From the NCBI RefSeq assembly GCF_032399705.1, contig NZ_CP135922.1, positions 6,200,001-6,264,000 on the forward strand: a DNA stretch of 64,000 nt. Direction: 5' to 3'. A program made the position numbers and the translations under genes. The stretch comes from Paenibacillus sp. BIC5C1 (lineage in GTDB: Bacteria; Bacillota; Bacilli; Paenibacillales; Paenibacillaceae). The notes beneath the pieces were generated by a model that searched no databases, was not told the origin of the DNA, and saw only the letters and a list, made by a program, of their open reading frames with translations. This document shows, in pieces, positions 40,880-50,200 of this stretch; position 1 is the stretch's first letter, and each line of letters opens with the position of its first letter.

Positions 40880-41545
40880 TTATTCTATTGTACCACGGGA
40901 AAACTCACTTTCACGTGTACTCTGCAGAGTACGCACTTCTTCACGCAATCGTTCGATTTCTTGCTGCATCGTGCGCAGGGAATCGATGACCGGATCGGGA
41001 AGCTGTTGATTCAGACGGTCCACCCGGCGGCCATCCTGCTTCACGATTCTGCCCGGTATGCCTACAACGGTGCTATTTGAAGGGACTTCCTTCAGCACAA
41101 CCGAGTTCGCACCAATATTACATTGATCCCCCACGCTGAAGGAACCTAGCACCTTCGCCCCGGATGAGATAACCACATTATTTCCAATTGTCGGATGTCT
41201 CTTCCCTTTTTCTTTACCCGTTCCGCCAAGTGTGACCCCCTGATAGATGACAACATCGTCGCCAATTTCACATGTTTCCCCAATCACGACGCCCATGCCA
41301 TGGTCAATAAATAACCGATTGCCGATCGTAGCGCCGGGATGGATTTCGATGCCTGTCATAAAACGGCTGACCTGTGAAATGAACCGGGCGAAAGAGAACC
41401 ATTTCCGCTTGTATAAAAAGTGTGCCACCCGGTGCGCCCATATCGCATGCAGCCCCGAGTAGGTAAATACAACTTCAAACCATCCCCGGGCCGCCGGATC
41501 GTTTTCAAACACCGCCTGGATATCTGATCTGATCTTCTTGAACAT
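40880..41545 (-). CDS. cysE: Serine O-acetyltransferase
   Basis: CysE makes O-acetylserine, the carbon skeleton for cysteine. The 221-residue protein has an alpha-helical N-terminal domain and left-handed beta-helix hexapeptide repeats ([40 protein letters not shown]), including the catalytic His in DHGMG. The C-terminus after PGRIVKQDG is a charged coiled segment. The start at 41545 has GAGGGG 7 bases upstream. It takes the product chain from cysH-sat sulfide to cysteine and precedes cysS. Confidence 0.96.
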   Translation of the reverse strand: MFKKIRSDIQAVFENDPAARGWFEVVFTYSGLHAIWAHRVAHFLYKRKWFSFARFISQVSRFMTGIEIHPGATIGNRLFIDHGMGVVIGETCEIGDDVVIYQGVTLGGTGKEKGKRHPTIGNNVVISSGAKVLGSFSVGDQCNIGANSVVLKEVPSNSTVVGIPGRIVKQDGRRVDRLNQQLPDPVIDSLRTMQQEIERLREEVRTLQSTRESEFSRGTIE

Positions 41546-41636
41546 GCTCGTTCCCCTCTTGTTCAGGTCTTCGTCCTCCGGCTTACCGGACGGCGCGGCC
41601 CTCATGGTAGTGTACTTCCGACTCGACCTAAATAGA

Positions 41637-42033
41637 AAACGCCCCTGCAGCTGTTTAAGCTGCAGAGGCGTTTATCGCGGTCCCACTCTGCTCGGTTCAC
41701 GCCTTAACATGCAAGAAGTGGGAGGCCTGTTATAGCCACCTCATATCCTTGCACAAGAATGAACCCTCAACAGTTCCGTAACGGGAACCAACCGTCACAA
41801 CCTATCCTGACGTTTTCCTCTCTTCTAGATAACGAGAGGCGGGGCCGGATTCGGCTATGCAGCTCACGGGTGCATTTCGACTGACGAACAGCGGATGGCT
41901 CACAGCCACCGCAGCAAAGAAACTTGTTCTTTACTGCGGGACCACCCTCTCTGAATCTGTCCGGTTCAGCCTACTTCTCCCGGTCTTTGCTGTTTTTATG
42001 ATGAATGATAAAATCATACCATTTAACCTTTGT
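41637..42033 (-). promoter_or_regulatory. Cysteine T-box leader of cysE-cysS
   Basis: The leader carries Stem I landmarks on the minus strand (GGGAGAAGTA, AGAGAGGG, GGCTGTGAGCC). The specifier region GAAATGCACC holds codon TGC (Cys) at 41872-41874. The T-box sequence AGAGTGGGACCGCG is at 41676-41689, directly ahead of the terminator AAACGCCTCTGCAGC...GCTGCAGGGGCGTTT (41637-41673) followed by TCTATTT. Uncharged tRNA-Cys should pair with the specifier and the T-box bulge and disrupt the terminator, raising cysE and cysS expression when cysteine is short. Confidence 0.93.
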
Positions 42034-42039
42034 GTTGCT

Positions 42040-42068
42040 ATTATAGCGAAAAGGTTATGGACTGACAA
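42040..42068 (-). promoter_or_regulatory. Promoter of the cysE T-box transcript
   Basis: TTGTCA (42063-42068), 17-base spacer, TATAAT (42040-42045) on the minus strand. It lies between gltX and the T-box, so cysE-cysS can be transcribed separately from gltX. Confidence 0.88.
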
Positions 42069-42139
42069 CAATCTTCCTTCATATCGGTATAAACGAAGTT
42101 TCATCCTTAAGTCCAAAGTAGACTAAACAAGGGCGTTAA

Positions 42140-43603
42140 TTAAGCGCCTTTTACCTGAGCATGCAGACGATCAATCACCGTATCGCGGCCAAGCAATACA
42201 ATCGTTTGGTTCAGATCACGGCCATGAGTCTGTCCTGTCAGAGCTACACGGATCGGCATAAACAACTGTTTACCCTTAAATCCGGTCTCTTTCTGAACTT
42301 CTTTGATCAGCGCAGCCATCTTGCTTGGTGTAAATTCGTCGCTAGCCTGTACTTTATCCGCAAATGCCTTCAGAACGGTTGGTACCTGCTCCTCAGCAAG
42401 TACAGCAGCCCCTTCACTTTCCAGCTCCAGGTGAGAACGGAAGAACACTTCCGAGAATTCCACGATATCAGAGGCAGAATTCATTTGCTCCTGATAGAGA
42501 TGAACAAGCGTATATGCCCATTCTTTCTGTTCAGGTGACAGCTCAGCGGCAATGCGTCCCGCTTTTTGCAGATGTGGAATCGCCATTTCGGCAATACGAT
42601 CCGGGTCCGCATTTTTGATGTAGTGGTTGTTCAAGTGAGCGAGCTTGTGGGTATCAAATACCGCCGGGCTCTTGGACAGACGCTTCGTATCAAAAATGGA
42701 GATCAACTGCTCCTGCGAGAAGATCTCTTCTTCGCCTTCAGGGGACCAGCCAAGCAGGGAGATGAAGTTAAACATCGCTTCAGGCAGATAGCCGAGCTGA
42801 TCATATTGTTCAATAAACTGAATAACGGACTCGTCACGTTTGCTCAGCTTTTTGTGGTTTTCATTCACGATCAACGTCATATGACCGAATTGCGGCGGCT
42901 CCCAGCCAAGCGCTTCATAAATCATCAGTTGACGCGGTGTATTAGAGATGTGATCTTCGCCACGCAGGACGTGAGAGATCTTCATCAGGTAATCATCCAC
43001 AGCAACTGCATAATTGTACGTGGGAATGCCGTCTTTTTTCACAATAACGAAGTCGCCGGATTCCTTGCTGTTGAATGAGATTGTTCCTTTGACCATGTCA
43101 TCAAACGTATAAATGCGTTCTTCCGGTACACGGAAACGAATACTCGCCACACGGCCTTCCGCTTCAAATGCGCTCTGTTGCTCCGGTGTCAGATCACGGT
43201 GTTTACCCGAATAACGCGGAGTTTCTCCACGTGCTGTCTGTTCCTCACGTTCTTGCTCCAGCTCTTCTTCCGTGCAGTAACAGCGGTAAGCCAGACCTTT
43301 GTCCAGCAGTTCCTGGGTATACTTACGATAGATGTCCAAACGTTCCGTCTGACGGTATGGTCCGTACTCGCCGCCGACATCAATACTTTCGTCCCACTCG
43401 ATTCCGAGCCATTTCAAGTATTTCAGCTGACTTTCTTCACCACCGGCAATGTTGCGTTTCACGTCCGTATCCTCAATACGAATAATGAATTTGCCGTTAT
43501 TATGTTTGGCATACAAATAGTTAAACAGCGCCGTACGGGCGTTCCCGATATGCAGGTGTCCCGTTGGACTCGGCGCGTAGCGCACGCGAACTTCGGTGCT
43601 CAT
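42140..43603 (-). CDS. gltX: Glutamyl-tRNA synthetase
   Basis: In Bacillales this enzyme charges both tRNA-Glu and tRNA-Gln with glutamate, the latter then amidated by GatCAB. The 487-residue class I protein has the HIGH-type motif [20 protein letters not shown] and KLSKRDESV, with [12 protein letters not shown] in between. Whether it is non-discriminating here is inferred from the phylum. The 3' end may form a weak GGCG/CGCC hairpin with the following bases. Confidence 0.97.
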   Translation of the reverse strand: MSTEVRVRYAPSPTGHLHIGNARTALFNYLYAKHNNGKFIIRIEDTDVKRNIAGGEESQLKYLKWLGIEWDESIDVGGEYGPYRQTERLDIYRKYTQELLDKGLAYRCYCTEEELEQEREEQTARGETPRYSGKHRDLTPEQQSAFEAEGRVASIRFRVPEERIYTFDDMVKGTISFNSKESGDFVIVKKDGIPTYNYAVAVDDYLMKISHVLRGEDHISNTPRQLMIYEALGWEPPQFGHMTLIVNENHKKLSKRDESVIQFIEQYDQLGYLPEAMFNFISLLGWSPEGEEEIFSQEQLISIFDTKRLSKSPAVFDTHKLAHLNNHYIKNADPDRIAEMAIPHLQKAGRIAAELSPEQKEWAYTLVHLYQEQMNSASDIVEFSEVFFRSHLELESEGAAVLAEEQVPTVLKAFADKVQASDEFTPSKMAALIKEVQKETGFKGKQLFMPIRVALTGQTHGRDLNQTIVLLGRDTVIDRLHAQVKGA

Positions 43604-43636
43604 AATATCCCCTCCGTCTCTAATTGGTTGATGATA

Positions 43637-44113
43637 TCACACGCGAACAAGGCAAACAACCGACTGGGCAGCTATACCCTCTCCCCGTCCGGGGAATCCA
43701 AGTTGCTCTGTTGTTGTCGCTTTGACATTCACCTGAGTTACATCCGCTTCAAGTGCTTTGGCAATAACCTCGGCCATCTGCGGAACGTAAGGTGCCATCT
43801 TCGGTTTCTGTGCAATTATGGTTGAATCGATGTTTCCCAGACGGTATCCACGATCCTTCACCAGCTGCCACACATGCTCCAGCAGTTTCAAGCTATCCGC
43901 ATCTTTGAATTCCGGATCCGTATCCGGGAAGTGTTTGCCAATGTCCCCAAGTGCAAGCGCGCCAAGAATGGCATCACTGATGGCATGCAGCAGCACATCT
44001 GCGTCCGAGTGACCCAGCAGTCCTTTTTCATAAGGAATCGTGACCCCGCCAATAATGCATGGGCGTCCCTCTACCAGTTGATGTACATCGAATCCCTGTC
44101 CTACACGTATCAT
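43637..44113 (-). CDS. ispF: 2-C-methyl-D-erythritol 2,4-cyclodiphosphate synthase
   Basis: IspF catalyses the fifth step of the MEP route to isoprenoid precursors. The 158-residue protein has GQGFDVHQL (metal Asp and His), [11 protein letters not shown] (metal His), [13 protein letters not shown] and the C-terminal [19 protein letters not shown]. Its start overlaps the ispD stop by four bases (ATGA), so the two are coupled. Confidence 0.97.
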   Translation of the reverse strand: MIRVGQGFDVHQLVEGRPCIIGGVTIPYEKGLLGHSDADVLLHAISDAILGALALGDIGKHFPDTDPEFKDADSLKLLEHVWQLVKDRGYRLGNIDSTIIAQKPKMAPYVPQMAEVIAKALEADVTQVNVKATTTEQLGFPGRGEGIAAQSVVCLVRV

Positions 44114-44802
44114 CGCTTCTTCTCTCCCTTGAGCAAAAACGCGGCGTATTCCAAATCTTCCGGCGTCGTTAATTTGATATTCGTATAACTGCCTTCCACA
44201 ACCTTGACCGACATCCCCTGACGTTCAGCCAGCATTGCGTCATCCGTCCCCAGAAATCCGTCCCGGTCCGCTGATTCGTACGCAAGCAGCAGGGAAGAAA
44301 GACGAAAAGCCTGCGGGGTTTGGATGCTCCACAGACTGCTGCGGTCCGGCGTCGCCGTAACGATTCCATCCGCATTTACTTGTTTGATCGTATCCTTCAC
44401 TGGAACGGCCAGTACAGCTGCTCCACCCGACATGGCGGCCTCCATACACCCCATAATCTGCTTACGGTTTATAAAAGGACGTACCCCGTCGTGAACGAGG
44501 ACCCATTCTGTCCCTAGTGCCTTAAGGCCTTCGTGGACTGAATGCTGTCTCTCTTTCCCTCCGGGGATGACACGGACACGTGATTCCAGTCGGTATTCTT
44601 TTACCCAATCCTGGCAGCGTTCAACATCGGCAGCTCCCGTGACCAGCACCATTTCGCTGACCTCGTCCATAGCCGCAAACACTTCAAGCGTATGTATGAA
44701 AACGGGCTTGTCCTGCAGCAGCAGAAACTGCTTACTCTCGGTTGTTCCCATCCGGGTCCCCCGACCTGCCGCCACAATGACAACACCCCACCCTTTATCC
44801 AT
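44110..44802 (-). CDS. ispD: 2-C-methyl-D-erythritol 4-phosphate cytidylyltransferase
   Basis: IspD attaches CMP to methylerythritol phosphate, the third MEP step. The 230-residue protein opens with the nucleotide-binding [19 protein letters not shown] and contains the conserved HDGVRPFI and VPVKDTIKQ. It lies between the PIN-TRAM gene and ispF. Confidence 0.96.
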   Translation of the reverse strand: MDKGWGVVIVAAGRGTRMGTTESKQFLLLQDKPVFIHTLEVFAAMDEVSEMVLVTGAADVERCQDWVKEYRLESRVRVIPGGKERQHSVHEGLKALGTEWVLVHDGVRPFINRKQIMGCMEAAMSGGAAVLAVPVKDTIKQVNADGIVTATPDRSSLWSIQTPQAFRLSSLLLAYESADRDGFLGTDDAMLAERQGMSVKVVEGSYTNIKLTTPEDLEYAAFLLKGEKKR

Positions 44803-44895
44803 GCCGCAATCCCTGCCTTGTCTGTCAGTTTACCGTTCGGAGATATAATACAGTTATATTATAACCTCTAACGATACACTACCCATCATACCGCT

Positions 44896-45981
44896 TTATT
44901 GGGCTTTTTCCAACAGTTTCGGCTTGGCAAAAATCATTCTTCCTGCTGATGTCTGCAGCACACTGGTCACCAGCACTTCCATCATCATGCCGATATACTC
45001 GCGTCCGCCTTCCACAACGATCATCGTTCCATCATCCAGATAGGCTACACCTTGACCGTGTTCCTTACCATCCTTGATAATCTGCACCATAATCTCCTCA
45101 CCTGGCAATACCACCGGCTTAACAGCATTGGCAAGATCATTGATGTTTAGTACGGATACGCCTTGCAGTTCACAGACCTTATTCAGGTTGAAATCATTGG
45201 TTACAACTTTGCCCTGAAGGACCTTGGCAAGCTTAACCAGCTTGCTGTCCACTTCCGAAATTTCTTCGAAATCACCTTCGTAGATGAGCACTTTGACGTC
45301 CAATTCCTTCTGGATTTTATTCAAAATATCTAGCCCGCGCCGTCCTCTGTTCCGCTTGAGCAAGTCTGAAGAATCAGCAATATGCTGCAATTCCTCCAGA
45401 ACGAATTCCGGGATCACAATCGTACCCTCAATAAATCCGGTTTTGCATATATCCGCGATGCGACCATCGATAATTACACTGGTATCCAAAATTTTGTGTT
45501 CTTCCATCCGTCTGTCCTCATCCACCTCAGGATGACCCCAGCGTCCTGACATCCAGAAGGCCGCCAGATCGTCTTTCTTCGCCATGGCAAGCATATAGCC
45601 TGTATAGCTACTTACGACCGTCAGCGCCACCTGAAGCACCTCTCCGGCCGTTCCGAGCCATGCCACACAAGGATATAACAGCAAGGCCACCAGCAGTCCT
45701 GCAACTGTACCCGCCGCACCTGCGGCCAATTCATTCATCGGTACTTTAGCCAAAGAGTCAATACTATTATGCAGTCTGGTTGCCATTAATGTTCCACCGA
45801 TGTTACATACGGACATAAACAATACAGCACCAAGTAGGGTCGATACCCCAGCCCCCAACAATCCTGCTGATTGAATCCATTCAGCCATCCAAGGGACGGA
45901 TTTTCCTGCCAGATGATATGCCGTGTAGCCGAACCATGCACCGCACAATCCTGTAAAAGTTAAAATGCCTTTTTTCCACAT
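44896..45981 (-). CDS. PIN-TRAM domain membrane protein (YacL family)
   Basis: The 361-residue protein has about four hydrophobic N-terminal segments (including ILTFTGLCGAWFGYTAYHLA and AAGTVAGLLVALLLYP), then a PIN nuclease domain (DTSVIIDGRIADICKTGFIE with metal aspartates, LEELQHIADSSDLLKRNRGR) and a C-terminal TRAM domain (from about 290) often linked with RNA binding. Homologues called YacL lie next to disA in Firmicutes. A membrane-tethered RNase is inferred from the domains; the substrate is unknown. The start at 45981 has GGAGG 11 bases ahead; the earlier in-frame start is rejected. Confidence 0.9.
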   Translation of the reverse strand: MWKKGILTFTGLCGAWFGYTAYHLAGKSVPWMAEWIQSAGLLGAGVSTLLGAVLFMSVCNIGGTLMATRLHNSIDSLAKVPMNELAAGAAGTVAGLLVALLLYPCVAWLGTAGEVLQVALTVVSSYTGYMLAMAKKDDLAAFWMSGRWGHPEVDEDRRMEEHKILDTSVIIDGRIADICKTGFIEGTIVIPEFVLEELQHIADSSDLLKRNRGRRGLDILNKIQKELDVKVLIYEGDFEEISEVDSKLVKLAKVLQGKVVTNDFNLNKVCELQGVSVLNINDLANAVKPVVLPGEEIMVQIIKDGKEHGQGVAYLDDGTMIVVEGGREYIGMMMEVLVTSVLQTSAGRMIFAKPKLLEKAQ

Positions 45982-46092
45982 AAGTCCCTGCACCTCCTTC
46001 AATATATCTTCATCTTTATATCCAGTATGATCCAATTCCTAGATTGCTAATCCCGCTTTTGAAGAACTTTTTGGAAATGTTGCAATCGTCAG

Positions 46093-46122
46093 TTGAAAGA
46101 AGGTAAATTATTGGCATATAAT
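46093..46122 (+). promoter_or_regulatory. Promoter of the plus-strand gene at 46157
   Basis: TTGAAA (46093-46098), 18-base spacer, TATAAT (46117-46122) on the plus strand, giving a short leader of about 28 bases. It is divergent from the PIN-TRAM gene. Confidence 0.75.
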
Positions 46123-46156
46123 GAATTCAATTCATATCCCGAGGTGAGTAGCAAAA

Positions 46157-46552
46157 ATGAGTACGCTAAGTTTACAGGCTTTTCAGGATCAAGTTTCCGA
46201 GCTGTTGCTGCGTCATCGCAGCCTGATTGATGTACTGTCCAAAACAGGACAAGCCGGCGCCTCTGTCAACCGTGCCGTGTCCAAGGCCATTACCGAATGC
46301 GGCTGCATTGAGCTGCACGCCACCAAGCAGAAATATGCCCCAGAGAGCGATATTGCTCAATCAAAAGGCCTGCTGGAAACGCATGTGGAAGGTGAATTGT
46401 GCGAGAATTGCAAAGAGGTGATCAGCTCTGAACTGGGGCGGAACCTGTTTTATATGTCGGCTCTCTGCAATCTGCTGGACATCAACATGGAAGAGGTCGT
46501 AAATCACGAGTCACAGAAATGTTCGACGTTAGGGATGTTCAATTTGTCGTAA
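46157..46552 (+). CDS. Conserved hypothetical cysteine-containing protein
   Basis: This 131-residue protein is the only complete plus-strand gene in the window. It has its own promoter and a GAGGTGAG ribosome binding site. It is mostly helical and carries cysteines at ECGC, CENC, a single Cys in SALCNLL and one in QKCSTLG. The helix LLLRHRSLIDVLSKTG followed by VNRAVSKAITECGCIEL has the look of small MazG-fold proteins, but I see no complete metal-binding EXXE pair and do not claim that. I recall similar Bacillales proteins carrying only a domain-of-unknown-function label. Zinc or iron-sulfur binding is possible; function is unknown. Confidence 0.8.
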   Translation: MSTLSLQAFQDQVSELLLRHRSLIDVLSKTGQAGASVNRAVSKAITECGCIELHATKQKYAPESDIAQSKGLLETHVEGELCENCKEVISSELGRNLFYMSALCNLLDINMEEVVNHESQKCSTLGMFNLS

Positions 46553-46609
46553 ACAATACGTATTTCGTTGCAAATGGTAAAGTACCGTATAGATTTGAAA
46601 AACAAAAAT

Positions 46610-46644
46610 AAGCACGCATTCTCCTGTCAGGAGCGTACGTGCTT
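46610..46644. terminator. Bidirectional terminator between the plus-strand gene and pssA
   Basis: AAGCACG (46610-46616) pairs with CGTGCTT (46638-46644), and CTCCTG (46621-46626) with CAGGAG (46628-46633). The flanks are TTCTTTG on the plus strand and TATTTTTG on the minus strand, so it can stop both converging genes. Confidence 0.85.
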
Positions 46645-46674
46645 TCTTTGTATTTTCCAAAAATGATGGAATGC

Positions 46675-47406
46675 TTAGCGATCGGAAGGGCGGGAAGACT
46701 TCTCTTCTTTACGCTTTTTGGCCCGGTTACGTGAGGCTGCCGTCCGCATATTATGCTTCATTCCATATAGAGCGTATAACACCAGTGGAATAAAGATCAA
46801 TTTGGACAATTGTTCTGGAAACATGACCGCCACCACTATTGCAAAGACGATAACCCAAGGTGCAATCCAGATTGCCTTGCGCGGCAGACCAACCTTTTTG
46901 AAATTAGGATATTTCAGCGAACTTACCATCAGATAAGATAACAGCAATGTCGCAATCATCATACTTACAGGACCGATATCCTTGTTAAATAGGGACAGTG
47001 TTGCCAGAACCCCTCCTGCCGCTGGAATCGGCAAACCTGTGAAGTACCCAGGGATGCCTGGACGAACGTTAAACCGGGCAAGCCGAATAGCCCCACAAAT
47101 TGGAAAGCTTGCGGTTGCGATCCAGGCGAGAACCGAAGTTGCGTCCTGAAACGAGACCATAAATATAATTAGGGCTGGAGCTGCACCAAATGAAACCATG
47201 TCCGATAAAGAATCCAGTTCTTTACCAAACTCACTTTGGGCATTAAGCGCACGTGCCACACGGCCATCCAGACCGTCCAGCAACATCGCAATAATGACCA
47301 AAATGGCAGCCAAACTATAATTCCCATCAATTGCAAGCAGGATTGCCATCATTCCAAGAAACAGATTACCCAAGGTAAAGAGATTCGGAATGAATCTGGT
47401 TAACAT
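46675..47406 (-). CDS. pssA: CDP-diacylglycerol-serine O-phosphatidyltransferase
   Basis: The membrane enzyme makes phosphatidylserine, precursor of phosphatidylethanolamine. The 243-residue protein has the CDP-alcohol phosphatidyltransferase signature DGLDGRVARALNAQSEFGKE followed by LDSLSD. It has around six hydrophobic segments and a very basic C-terminal tail (SRNRAKKRKEEKSSR). The start reads MLTRFIPNLFTLGNLFLG, typical of PssA. It follows disA on the same strand. Confidence 0.92.
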   Translation of the reverse strand: MLTRFIPNLFTLGNLFLGMMAILLAIDGNYSLAAILVIIAMLLDGLDGRVARALNAQSEFGKELDSLSDMVSFGAAPALIIFMVSFQDATSVLAWIATASFPICGAIRLARFNVRPGIPGYFTGLPIPAAGGVLATLSLFNKDIGPVSMMIATLLLSYLMVSSLKYPNFKKVGLPRKAIWIAPWVIVFAIVVAVMFPEQLSKLIFIPLVLYALYGMKHNMRTAASRNRAKKRKEEKSSRPSDR

Positions 47407-47449
47407 CGTTGTTTCACCTCATTATTTTCAAGCCGTTATAGGCAAACCC

Positions 47450-48526
47450 TTACATTTGTCTGTCAATAAACATCTGCTCCTGCAAACGCTTGAGACCTTC
47501 CTTAATGGTTCGGGCGCGTACCTCTCCAATCCCGTCCACTTCGTCCAGTTCTTCAATTGTAGCCATAATGACATGAGGCAATTGTTCGAATTGATCCACC
47601 AGGTTATGGATGATGACATTCGGCAAGCGGGGTATCTTATTTAATACCCGATATCCGCGAGGTGCAACCGAATCTTCGGACGTAGCCGCTGACGAAGGGT
47701 ATCCCAGCAGACGTACGATATGATTTGCATCCAGTAATTCATCGTCCGACAATCTTTTCAGACCAACAATAATCTCACGGATTTTGTCATCACTGTCATC
47801 ACGTGCATAGTCCTTATACAGCAACCAGGCTTCTTCTTCCGTTGTACCGACGAGTTCCTCCATCTGCATGGAGATCAGACGTCCCTCGTTGCCCAGTTCA
47901 TGAATGTAACGTTTGATTTCCGTTTTGATACGCATAACCATTTCCGTACGCTGAATGACATTGACCACCTCAGGAATCGTCACCAGTTCCTCGAACTCGG
48001 AGGCACTCAGATTCGTAAGGGACTGTGTCAATACAGCTTTGTATTTCTCCAAGGTTTGAATCGCTTGATTCGCCTTGGTCAAAATAACCCCGATTTCTTT
48101 GAGGGAATACCGTAGTGTTCCTTGATATAAGGTGATAATATTCCGGCGCTGCGAGATAGATACAACTAATTTGCCTGTTTGTTTCGCGACACGCTCAGCC
48201 GTCCGATGACGGATCCCTGTCTCAGATGAAGAAATGGATGAGTCAGGAATGAGCTGAGTATTGGCGTATAGGATACGCTTTAAATCCTCGCTAAGGATGA
48301 TGGCACCGTCCATCTTGGCGAGTTCATACAGATAGTTCGGGGAGAAATCACAGTTAATCGAGAATCCTCCATCCACTACTTCCATCACTTCAGGGCTGTA
48401 TCCTACAACCAGCAGTGCACCCGTCTTGGCGCGCAGCACGTTCTCCAGACCTTCGCGGAAAGGTGTACCTGGTGCAATCAGCCTTAACAATTCGTTCATA
48501 TTATCCAGTTGGCTCGAATCTTTCAT
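47450..48526 (-). CDS. disA: DNA integrity scanning diadenylate cyclase DisA
   Basis: DisA makes c-di-AMP from two ATP and stops when it meets branched DNA, delaying sporulation or outgrowth. The 358-residue protein has the N-terminal cyclase domain with [10 protein letters not shown] and [10 protein letters not shown], a helical linker, and a C-terminal helix-hairpin-helix domain ([20 protein letters not shown]) that binds DNA. The gene follows radA, its known partner in B. subtilis. Confidence 0.97.
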   Translation of the reverse strand: MKDSSQLDNMNELLRLIAPGTPFREGLENVLRAKTGALLVVGYSPEVMEVVDGGFSINCDFSPNYLYELAKMDGAIILSEDLKRILYANTQLIPDSSISSSETGIRHRTAERVAKQTGKLVVSISQRRNIITLYQGTLRYSLKEIGVILTKANQAIQTLEKYKAVLTQSLTNLSASEFEELVTIPEVVNVIQRTEMVMRIKTEIKRYIHELGNEGRLISMQMEELVGTTEEEAWLLYKDYARDDSDDKIREIIVGLKRLSDDELLDANHIVRLLGYPSSAATSEDSVAPRGYRVLNKIPRLPNVIIHNLVDQFEQLPHVIMATIEELDEVDGIGEVRARTIKEGLKRLQEQMFIDRQM

Positions 48527-48539
48527 CTTGTTATGCCCC

Positions 48540-49907
48540 CTAATCTAAAGCAACCGCTAGTGCATCTGCCACGGTATTCACACCGATCAGTTGTATCCCG
48601 CGAGGATGTTTCCAGCCCTTTAAGCTTTTTTCTGGTAAAATGACACGCTTGAAGCCCAATTTTTGAGCTTCTTTCACACGTTGTTCAGCCCGTGAAACGG
48701 CCCGAACTTCACCCGTCAAACCGATTTCCCCAAAAATGACGTCATCTGGCTTGGTCGGCACATCTCTCAAGCTGGATGCGATACTTACAGCAACCGCCAA
48801 ATCCACTGCCGGCTCATCTAATCTCACGCCACCAGCTACGTTCAAATAAGCATCCTGTGTTTGCAAGAACATGCCCATCCGTTTCTCCAGTACCGCAATA
48901 ATCAAATTTAATCGATGGAGATCTACCCCTGTCGCCATACGTCGGGGGGAAGGGAAATGTGTGGTCGAAATCAATGCCTGCAATTCCACAAGCAGAGGAC
49001 GTGTGCCCTCCATGCTGGCAACTACGGTAGAACCAGCCACACCGAGTGGACGTTCTGACAGGAAGAGCTCAGAAGGGTTGCCTACTTCACGAAGTCCATC
49101 TTCGCCCATTTCAAAAATGCCGATCTCATTGGTCGAACCAAAACGGTTCTTGACCGCACGTAGAAGGCGATACGTATGATGCCGCTCTCCTTCAAAATAA
49201 AGAACACAGTCCACCATATGCTCCAACATACGTGGACCGGCAATAGCACCTTCTTTCGTAACATGCCCCACAAGTACGGTTGCAATGCCTCGCCCTTTGG
49301 CGATCCGCATGAACCGTGATGTACATTCCCTTACCTGAGCAACACTGCCGGGAGCACTGGTGACTTCTGGCAGATATACGGTCTGAATGGAGTCGATGAC
49401 TAGAAAATGCGGCTGGATCTGCTCCACCGCTTCCTCAACCCGCTCCATATTGGTCTCACATAGTACATATAACTCAGGAGACAGCGCACCCAGACGGTCA
49501 GCTCGCAATTTCGTTTGCTTAACTGATTCCTCGCCTGAGACATATAACACGCGCAAACCTGAATGAGTCAATGCATGAGATGTTTGCAACATCAACGTTG
49601 ATTTTCCGATTCCGGGGTCTCCACCCACCAGAACGAGAGATCCTGGAACAATTCCGCCGCCCAAAACCCGGTTCAGCTCTTCAATTCCAGTCTGTACACG
49701 CGGTTCCTGACCGCTATCTATATCTATGATGGGAAGTGGCTTATCTTTACTCTCAAAAAGAGGGGAATTTCTCCCTTGTGTTTTGACCACCGTTTCGGTT
49801 TCTTCCACCATTGAATTCCAAGACTGACAACCCGGACATTTGCCGTACCATTTGGGGGCTTCATAGCCGCATTCCGTACACTGAAACTTGGTTTTAACTT
49901 TGGCCAC
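48540..49907 (-). CDS. radA: DNA repair protein RadA (Sms)
   Basis: RadA is a RecA-like helicase that helps process recombination intermediates. The 455-residue protein has an N-terminal zinc finger ([18 protein letters not shown]), Walker [11 protein letters not shown], the RadA motif [11 protein letters not shown] and a C-terminal Lon-like domain with [19 protein letters not shown]. The start is GTG at 49905-49907, with AGGAG 7 bases upstream. The open frame runs about 90 codons further, but that part covers the clpC terminator and is not homologous. Confidence 0.96.
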   Translation of the reverse strand: MAKVKTKFQCTECGYEAPKWYGKCPGCQSWNSMVEETETVVKTQGRNSPLFESKDKPLPIIDIDSGQEPRVQTGIEELNRVLGGGIVPGSLVLVGGDPGIGKSTLMLQTSHALTHSGLRVLYVSGEESVKQTKLRADRLGALSPELYVLCETNMERVEEAVEQIQPHFLVIDSIQTVYLPEVTSAPGSVAQVRECTSRFMRIAKGRGIATVLVGHVTKEGAIAGPRMLEHMVDCVLYFEGERHHTYRLLRAVKNRFGSTNEIGIFEMGEDGLREVGNPSELFLSERPLGVAGSTVVASMEGTRPLLVELQALISTTHFPSPRRMATGVDLHRLNLIIAVLEKRMGMFLQTQDAYLNVAGGVRLDEPAVDLAVAVSIASSLRDVPTKPDDVIFGEIGLTGEVRAVSRAEQRVKEAQKLGFKRVILPEKSLKGWKHPRGIQLIGVNTVADALAVALD

Positions 49908-50109
49908 TTCAGCACTCCTAGGATTTATTTTATAACAGCATTTTGCATTTTTCGACGAATTTTGCCTAAACTCCCTGACGTGCAGGGTTAATAAAAGTTT
50001 ACCATTGTTTGAGATTTTTCGTAAAGGATTATCGCAAACTTTACACATGTTCGTAGCCAGTTCAAAGTTTGTTTTCTGATAAACAACTGCTTCGGGGCTC
50101 TGACTGGCA

Positions 50110-50160
50110 CAAAAAAACAAAAATCCTTCCCGACTAAAGTCAGAAAGGATTTTTGTTTTA
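50110..50160 (-). terminator. Terminator after clpC
   Basis: ACAAAAATCCTT (50117-50128) and AAGGATTTTTGT (50145-50156) form a 12-pair stem with an inner GACT/AGTC. The minus strand continues TTTTTTTGTG. A possible radA promoter (TTGAAC, 16 bases, TAAAGT) lies between this hairpin and radA, but is only weakly supported. Confidence 0.92.
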
Positions 50161-50200
50161 TACATCAGATTCAATAGTTATGTCACTAGTTAAGTGTCAC

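Noticed and set aside
41934..41952. Second T-box-like motif (GGGTGGTCCCGCAG) suggesting tandem T-boxes
   Set aside because: It fits better as part of Stem I of the single T-box; no terminator with a T run follows it.
49908..50174. N-terminal extension of radA by about 90 codons
   Set aside because: It runs through the clpC terminator and is unlike RadA; the GTG at 49907 has a proper site and gives the family start.
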